Shown here: positions 25,692 through 29,572 of the stretch, in pieces
Layout of the letters: each line of letters starts with the position of its first letter
How positions within the stretch are numbered: position 1 is the stretch's first letter
NCBI GenBank assembly: GCA_002498925.1
Contig: DAJH01000062.1
Span: 1 to 29,572 of the forward strand
Direction: 5' to 3'
From: Euryarchaeota archaeon UBA173
GTDB taxonomy: Archaea > Thermoplasmatota > Poseidoniia > Poseidoniales > Thalassarchaeaceae
DNA length: 29,572 bases
Notes under the pieces: generated by a model
What the model was told of the DNA's origin: nothing
The model's database searches: none
Seen by the model: only the letters and a program-made list of their open reading frames with translations
Made by a program: the position numbers and the translations under genes

Positions 25692-25817
25692 CAGACGAGG
25701 GGACTTCAACCCCTCGCTGTAGTATTCGAGTCGAATGCAGTTAGAACATACCCGCCGTAGGCGGGAACAGTCAAGAACGGGAGTTCTCAGGAATGTTCAC
25801 GAGGAGTTTTCGTGGGC
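25692..25817 (+). promoter_or_regulatory. five-hairpin structured leader of valS
   Basis: The gap before valS is almost filled by consecutive inverted repeats. Hairpin 1 is CGAGGGG/CCCCTCG (25696-25716), extended by ACAG/CTGT around a bulged A, with loop ACTTCAA. Hairpin 2 is ATTCG/CGAAT (25724-25736). Hairpin 3 is CCCGCC/GGCGGG (25751-25765). Hairpin 4 is AGAAC/GTTCT around GGGA (25774-25787). Hairpin 5 is GTTCACGA/TCGTGGGC (25795-25817, two G-T pairs). In hairpin 5 the loop holds GGAG and the stem contains the GTG start. This arrangement could control translation. Some repeats might instead serve the divergent RND promoter. Confidence 0.55.
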
Positions 25818-28292
25818 GACCCAACTATACGGGACAAGAGGTGGACAATAGACCTCGAGAAGAGGATCCAAGAAGCCCATTTCGGTCCTACATTCAATGA
25901 AAGGTACTCCTTTGACCCCAGAAGCGATAGGGAGCTATTCGTAATCGACACGCCACCACCGTATCCTAGTGGTACCTGGCATATAGGGGCAGTCGCTCAA
26001 TATAGCATGATTGATGTCATTGCGAGGAGCCAGAGATTAATGGGGAAGGAGGTATACTTCCCATGGGGCGTAGATAGAAACGGCATCAATATTGAATTCA
26101 CAGTCGAAAAAAAGACGGGGAAGAAGATGAGGAGTTATGAGAGGGGGGAATTCCTTGAATTATGCTCGGAGACAATCGAGGAGTACACCCAAGCAATGAG
26201 AAAGACGGCCAAGAGGGTAGGACTTTCTTGCGATTATGCTAACGAATACCTGACTGACGCCCCTGATTTTCGTGCAGTAACCCAGTCTATATTTGTGGAC
26301 CTATTCAGAAGAGGGGATATCGTAGAAGACCTAAGGCCCAATATCTATGATCCCGTCGAGGGCACAACAATTGCTGACGCCGAAGTTCAGAGAATTTCAA
26401 GGGAGACCCTACTATGCGATGTAAGGTGGACCACGGATGACGGTCAAGATGTAATAATTTCAACCACCAGGCCAGAATTAATTTGTGCCTGTGGCGTTGT
26501 CGTTGTACATCCCGATGATGACAGATATAGCCATCTAGTTGGAAAGAAAATTTCACTACCCCTGCCAGTCAAAGGTCGTGATGACACCGTCGAGATAATG
26601 ACACATCCCTCTGTAAAATCGGATTTCGGCAGTGGCGTTCTGATGGTATGCTCCTTTGGAGATCAGAACGATGTTTCAGTATTCAGAGAATTGGGATTAA
26701 AGCCATTTGTAGCTATTGATCTCGAAGGTAGGCTGACAGATATTTCCGGCCCATTAGTAGGCATGAAGTCCGAAGATGCTAGAGAGGCAGCAATACAGAT
26801 TCTAACTGAAACCGGCCGCCTAGAGTCATCTGAGAAGAGAATGCAGGAGGTACCTGTCAGCGAGAGGGGGGGAAACCCAGTTGAGATCATTCTGCTAAAG
26901 GAGTGGTATGTCAGGCAAACACATATCCTCGAAAGACTGAGGGAACTCTCCGACCAATCAGTATTCATCCCGGAAAGAAATAGGCAATTTCTTCACGACT
27001 GGATGGATGGGATTTCGATCGATTGGCCAATCAGTAGGAGGAGGTGGTATCATACCGAAGTTCCCATTTGGTATTCCGATGATGGTAGTAAAGTGATAGT
27101 CCCTCCACATGGGACTTATGTGCAGCCCTGGAGGGACTCGCCGCCTACTGGATCCGAGGTTCTGGATAGATCTACAAGGAAACATATTGGCAGCTACCAC
27201 GAATTATCCGACTCTCTTGGAGCAATTCATGGAGAGGAGAAGGTTTTCGACACGTGGATGGACTCCTCGAACTCTAACCTCTATGTTTCTGGATATATCA
27301 GTGACCCAGAAATGTTTGAAAGGGCATTTCCAACATCCATTAGGCCCCAAGGCAAGGAAATCGTCAGAACATGGCTTTACTACACCCTCCTGAAGAGCGC
27401 ATTGCTACTCGATAAGCCCGGTTTCCAGAATATCTGGGTCGACGGCCTTGGAATGGATCCATGGGGTCGCAAGATGTCCAAATCCCTCGGCAATGGGATA
27501 GATGCTGATTCCGTTCTAGAGTGCGGAGCCGGAGGAAGGACCGGCTCATGGAAAATCAAAGGGCCCGGGGGTAAACAGGTAAGCCTCAAGGCAAACAAGA
27601 TTGGAAGTGAATGCTTCAGACTCTGGAAAGCCTGTGATGCACAAGTCGGTGATGACTTCCATATTAACCCCGAAGAAATTGAGTCGAAATACTATGGTGT
27701 TCTAACCAAGATGTTCAACGTAGCAAGGTTTGCTAGTCAGTTCAATGTTCCAGTTAACCTCGAGAGCACACCTGAAAATTTGAACAATGAGGATTTGTGG
27801 ATACTATCAGAATTTAATCAGGTTATGAGTAGGGTATCGAATGCTTGGTCTGAGTTAGACATATACAACGCTAGTCAGGCAATCAAGGGTTTTTGGACAG
27901 GAGTATTCCCAGGCCACTGGCTAGAGATGGCAAAATCAAGACTCTATGATGGAGACAAGTCAGCAGAATGGACGTTACACAAGATCGTCAGGGACTTACT
28001 AACAGTCTTCTCCCCCGTATGCCCCTTCTTCACACACTACCTGTCAACAGAAATCTACGGGATTAGTGCTGTTGATATCAGAGACTTCCCAGCATCCGTG
28101 GAATTGGAAAATACTGATGACTTTGGAGATATTTCCGAGCTTACAGCCAAAGTCATGGAATTCAACTCAATGGTCTGGAAGGCCAAGAAGGAAGAGGGGA
28201 TGTCTCTGAAATCACCAATTTCGGGAATAGAAGTTCCCGCGGATCTAGGAATAGTTTCGCAAGCCCTCACAAGCATGCATCGTCTAGAGTAG
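25812..28292 (+). CDS. valS: valyl-tRNA synthetase (archaeal type)
   Basis: Charges tRNA-Val. An 826-residue class Ia synthetase: the HIGH motif is HIGA in TPPPYPSGTWHIGAV (about 48-62), followed by the archaeal block PWGVDRNGINIEF. The CP1 editing domain follows (STTRPELICACGVVVVHPDD near 219-238). The KMSKS motif is GRKMSKSLGNGID near 555. An anticodon-binding helical domain (about 620-800) ends the protein. The PPPYPSG...HIGAVAQYSMIDVIAR form matches archaeal ValS rather than IleS or bacterial ValS. The GTG start has GGAG six bases upstream, both inside the leader's last hairpin. The gene's end overlaps the convergent dehydrogenase by nine bases. Confidence 0.92.
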   Translation: MGDPTIRDKRWTIDLEKRIQEAHFGPTFNERYSFDPRSDRELFVIDTPPPYPSGTWHIGAVAQYSMIDVIARSQRLMGKEVYFPWGVDRNGINIEFTVEKKTGKKMRSYERGEFLELCSETIEEYTQAMRKTAKRVGLSCDYANEYLTDAPDFRAVTQSIFVDLFRRGDIVEDLRPNIYDPVEGTTIADAEVQRISRETLLCDVRWTTDDGQDVIISTTRPELICACGVVVVHPDDDRYSHLVGKKISLPLPVKGRDDTVEIMTHPSVKSDFGSGVLMVCSFGDQNDVSVFRELGLKPFVAIDLEGRLTDISGPLVGMKSEDAREAAIQILTETGRLESSEKRMQEVPVSERGGNPVEIILLKEWYVRQTHILERLRELSDQSVFIPERNRQFLHDWMDGISIDWPISRRRWYHTEVPIWYSDDGSKVIVPPHGTYVQPWRDSPPTGSEVLDRSTRKHIGSYHELSDSLGAIHGEEKVFDTWMDSSNSNLYVSGYISDPEMFERAFPTSIRPQGKEIVRTWLYYTLLKSALLLDKPGFQNIWVDGLGMDPWGRKMSKSLGNGIDADSVLECGAGGRTGSWKIKGPGGKQVSLKANKIGSECFRLWKACDAQVGDDFHINPEEIESKYYGVLTKMFNVARFASQFNVPVNLESTPENLNNEDLWILSEFNQVMSRVSNAWSELDIYNASQAIKGFWTGVFPGHWLEMAKSRLYDGDKSAEWTLHKIVRDLLTVFSPVCPFFTHYLSTEIYGISAVDIRDFPASVELENTDDFGDISELTAKVMEFNSMVWKAKKEEGMSLKSPISGIEVPADLGIVSQALTSMHRLE

Positions 28293-29267
28293 ACCGTTCA
28301 ATGCAGAAGCTGGGATTCGCCCCTCTTCGAATTCCTCCACTATGGAGATAATTTCACTTCCAATTCTCGCCTGGGCTTCCCATGTTGCCGCTCCGGTGTG
28401 AGGGGTAGAAGAGAACCTATCATGCTCAAGTAAAGAATTTCCAGTAGCTGGCTCATTTTCGAATACGTCAAGAGCTGCAGACGATAGCTTACCAGACTTC
28501 AGTGCTTCGAGAATTTCCCCTTCATTCACTATCCCCCCTCGTGCACAATTCACTATATGATTTCCACATTCTATTCCATCAGCGCCTATTCTGGGCATCA
28601 AAGATACCCGTCTAAGATTCACCATGTGCCTGGTCTCATCTGAAAAAAAGCAATGAACAGAAATATGAGTACACTTCTTGAAAATCGAGTCAACCTCCTC
28701 ATGTAATGTAAAATTCCCATTAATGAGATCCGAACTCATGTAAGGGTCGTACGCATGTATTTCCATGCCTAGCCCCCTAGCAATTTCGGCAACACCTCTG
28801 GCTATTCTACCATAGCCAATTAGACCGAGCCTCTTGCCTCTTAGCTCGCTTCCCCTCATCTCCTTCTTAGCCCACACTCCATCCCTCATTTTTCTATCCG
28901 AGCGAACAATATTTCTAACGGATGAAAGTAGATGGCCGATCGTGAGCTCAACAACAGCATTTGTCGAGGCCCCGGGAGTATTGCATACAGTCACTCCGCA
29001 TGATGTCGCGGAATCGATATCGATATTGTCAACACCTACTCCTGCTCTGATTATCATCTTTAAAGAGCCGTTGCCACCTGAATTTGCTATAATAGCTTCT
29101 TTGACCATCTTAGTGGCACTTCTAATGATTACTATGTCAAAATCCGCAAGTGATCCACTTTCTAAAGAGTTAGCATCATGGTGCCCTATCACAACCTCAT
29201 GGCCAGATTCTCTGAGTGATTCAGCTGCATTTTCGTCAATACCGTCAGTCACAGCGATTCTCGCCAT
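28284..29267 (-). CDS. serA: D-3-phosphoglycerate dehydrogenase-like 2-hydroxyacid dehydrogenase
   Basis: Likely catalyses the first step of serine synthesis (3-phosphoglycerate to phosphohydroxypyruvate). From ATG 29267 the protein is 327 residues, the short form without the C-terminal ACT or regulatory domain. The substrate loop IIRAGVGVDNIDI and PGAST are typical of SerA. The NAD motif is GLIGYGRIARG with the acidic strand end HAYDP. Catalytic residues are R243 (NCARGG), E272 (ENEP) and H290 (STPHTGAATWEAQ). GAGGGG stands just before the chosen ATG; the ATG at 29321 adds 18 residues without family match. Other 2-hydroxyacid dehydrogenase substrates are possible. It diverges from the SOD gene. 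Confidence 0.87.
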   Translation of the reverse strand: MARIAVTDGIDENAAESLRESGHEVVIGHHDANSLESGSLADFDIVIIRSATKMVKEAIIANSGGNGSLKMIIRAGVGVDNIDIDSATSCGVTVCNTPGASTNAVVELTIGHLLSSVRNIVRSDRKMRDGVWAKKEMRGSELRGKRLGLIGYGRIARGVAEIARGLGMEIHAYDPYMSSDLINGNFTLHEEVDSIFKKCTHISVHCFFSDETRHMVNLRRVSLMPRIGADGIECGNHIVNCARGGIVNEGEILEALKSGKLSSAALDVFENEPATGNSLLEHDRFSSTPHTGAATWEAQARIGSEIISIVEEFEEGRIPASALNGLL

Positions 29268-29320
29268 GAACCCCTCTATCGTTAGGGATATGATGAATAT
29301 TGTCCGAGTTTGCAATGCCA

Positions 29321-29340
29321 TAATTGATATCCCATATACA
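29321..29340 (+). promoter_or_regulatory. possible TATA region for the superoxide dismutase gene
   Basis: The AT-rich stretch TAATTGATAT...CATATACA lies 24-43 bp before the ATG at 29364, in the 96-bp gap between divergent serA and sod. Either half could be a TATA box. The GAGGAAGG just before the ATG points to a short leader. Confidence 0.3.
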
Positions 29341-29363
29341 TCTCCGTCAGTCTGAGGAAGGAT

Positions 29364-29572
29364 ATGACATTCGAACTACCTGAACTTGAATACGAATACG
29401 ACGCACTTGAGCCGCACATAGACGCGCTCACAATGGAAATACACCACAGCAAGCATCACGCTGGATATACGTCCAATCTAAATGCAGCAATTGAAGGTAC
29501 AAGCATGGAGGGCCTGGGTATCGAGGATCTGCTTAGTAAGCACTCCGATAATAATGCAATAAGGAATAATGG
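29364..29572 (+). CDS. sod: Fe/Mn superoxide dismutase (5' part, cut by window end)
   Basis: The first 69 residues of a Fe/Mn superoxide dismutase, which converts superoxide to oxygen and peroxide. The start shows FELPELEYEYDALEPHID, then EIHHSKHHAGYTSNLNAAIEG. H27 is the first metal ligand and H31-H32 with Y35 form the conserved second-shell block. The remaining ligands lie beyond the window, so Fe versus Mn cannot be judged. GAGGAAGG four to eleven bases before the ATG supports the start. Confidence 0.92.
   Translation, partial: MTFELPELEYEYDALEPHIDALTMEIHHSKHHAGYTSNLNAAIEGTSMEGLGIEDLLSKHSDNNAIRNN

Noticed and set aside
25690..25740. Possible tRNA (anticodon-arm-like hairpin with TTC in a 7-nt loop, followed by TTCGAGT)
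   Set aside because: The loop has C at the invariant U33 place, the would-be T-stem strands do not pair, and no D-arm or acceptor stem is found.
28834..29355. Plus-strand reading frame of 173 codons opposite the SerA-like gene
   Set aside because: It lies entirely opposite a protein with clear catalytic residues and has Ser/Pro/Ile-rich shadow composition.
1..29572. CRISPR array, insertion sequence, prophage or plasmid origin
   Set aside because: No spaced direct repeats, transposase, integrase or phage structural genes were seen; the content is housekeeping and surface genes throughout.

Overview
The window looks like a compact archaeal chromosome segment, most likely from a marine Thermoplasmatota-type euryarchaeon (Marine Group II/III, Poseidoniales-like). 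Four things support this: an archaeal-type 7S SRP RNA with both the helix 6 and helix 8 tetraloops, a tRNA-splicing endonuclease, a geranylgeranyl-reductase-type flavoprotein and an archaeal-type valyl-tRNA synthetase. They sit beside genes of bacterial flavour (pntAA/AB/B, MqnC, class 2 PyrD, bacterial-type TopA, CcmE). The lineage is inferred from gene content, not from a tree. Gaps between genes are very short. No stretch over 300 bp lacks a gene or RNA, and I see no mobile element, CRISPR array or prophage.

Layout. 1-24: 3' end of a tRNA gene. 25-1776 (minus): malate dehydrogenase then a Nudix hydrolase. 2005-6741 (plus): a tight operon of three transhydrogenase subunits, a secreted/anchored CxCH protein and a six-TM protein. 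6817-8790 (plus): secreted M6 metalloprotease, ending flush against endA (minus, to 9870). 9947-15059 (plus): a divergent HldE/PfkB-like sugar kinase, a PKD-like surface protein, PepP aminopeptidase and MqnC. 15060-20194 (minus): four genes, namely a small orphan protein, topoisomerase I, a geranylgeranyl-reductase-like flavoprotein and a two-TM protein. 20248-22149 (plus): pyrD, ccmE and SRP RNA. 22150-25672 (minus): an RND/MMPL exporter followed by an EVE-domain protein. 25812-28292 (plus): valS. 28284-29267 (minus): a SerA-like dehydrogenase. 29364 onward (plus): superoxide dismutase, cut by the window edge.

Much of the content fits an aerobic, quinone-using heterotroph. MqnC points to menaquinone made through futalosine. 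Class 2 PyrD passes electrons to quinone, CcmE loads heme onto c-type cytochromes, transhydrogenase and malate dehydrogenase supply redox balance, and SOD protects against oxygen. The M6 protease, PepP and the PKD protein fit growth on peptides.

The most interesting non-coding signals are two. The first is a leader of five consecutive hairpins before valS, the last of which holds the ribosome binding site in its loop and the GTG start in its stem. The second is a 36-bp (CG)n/(TG)n tract, able to form Z-DNA or a 10-bp hairpin, just upstream of topA.
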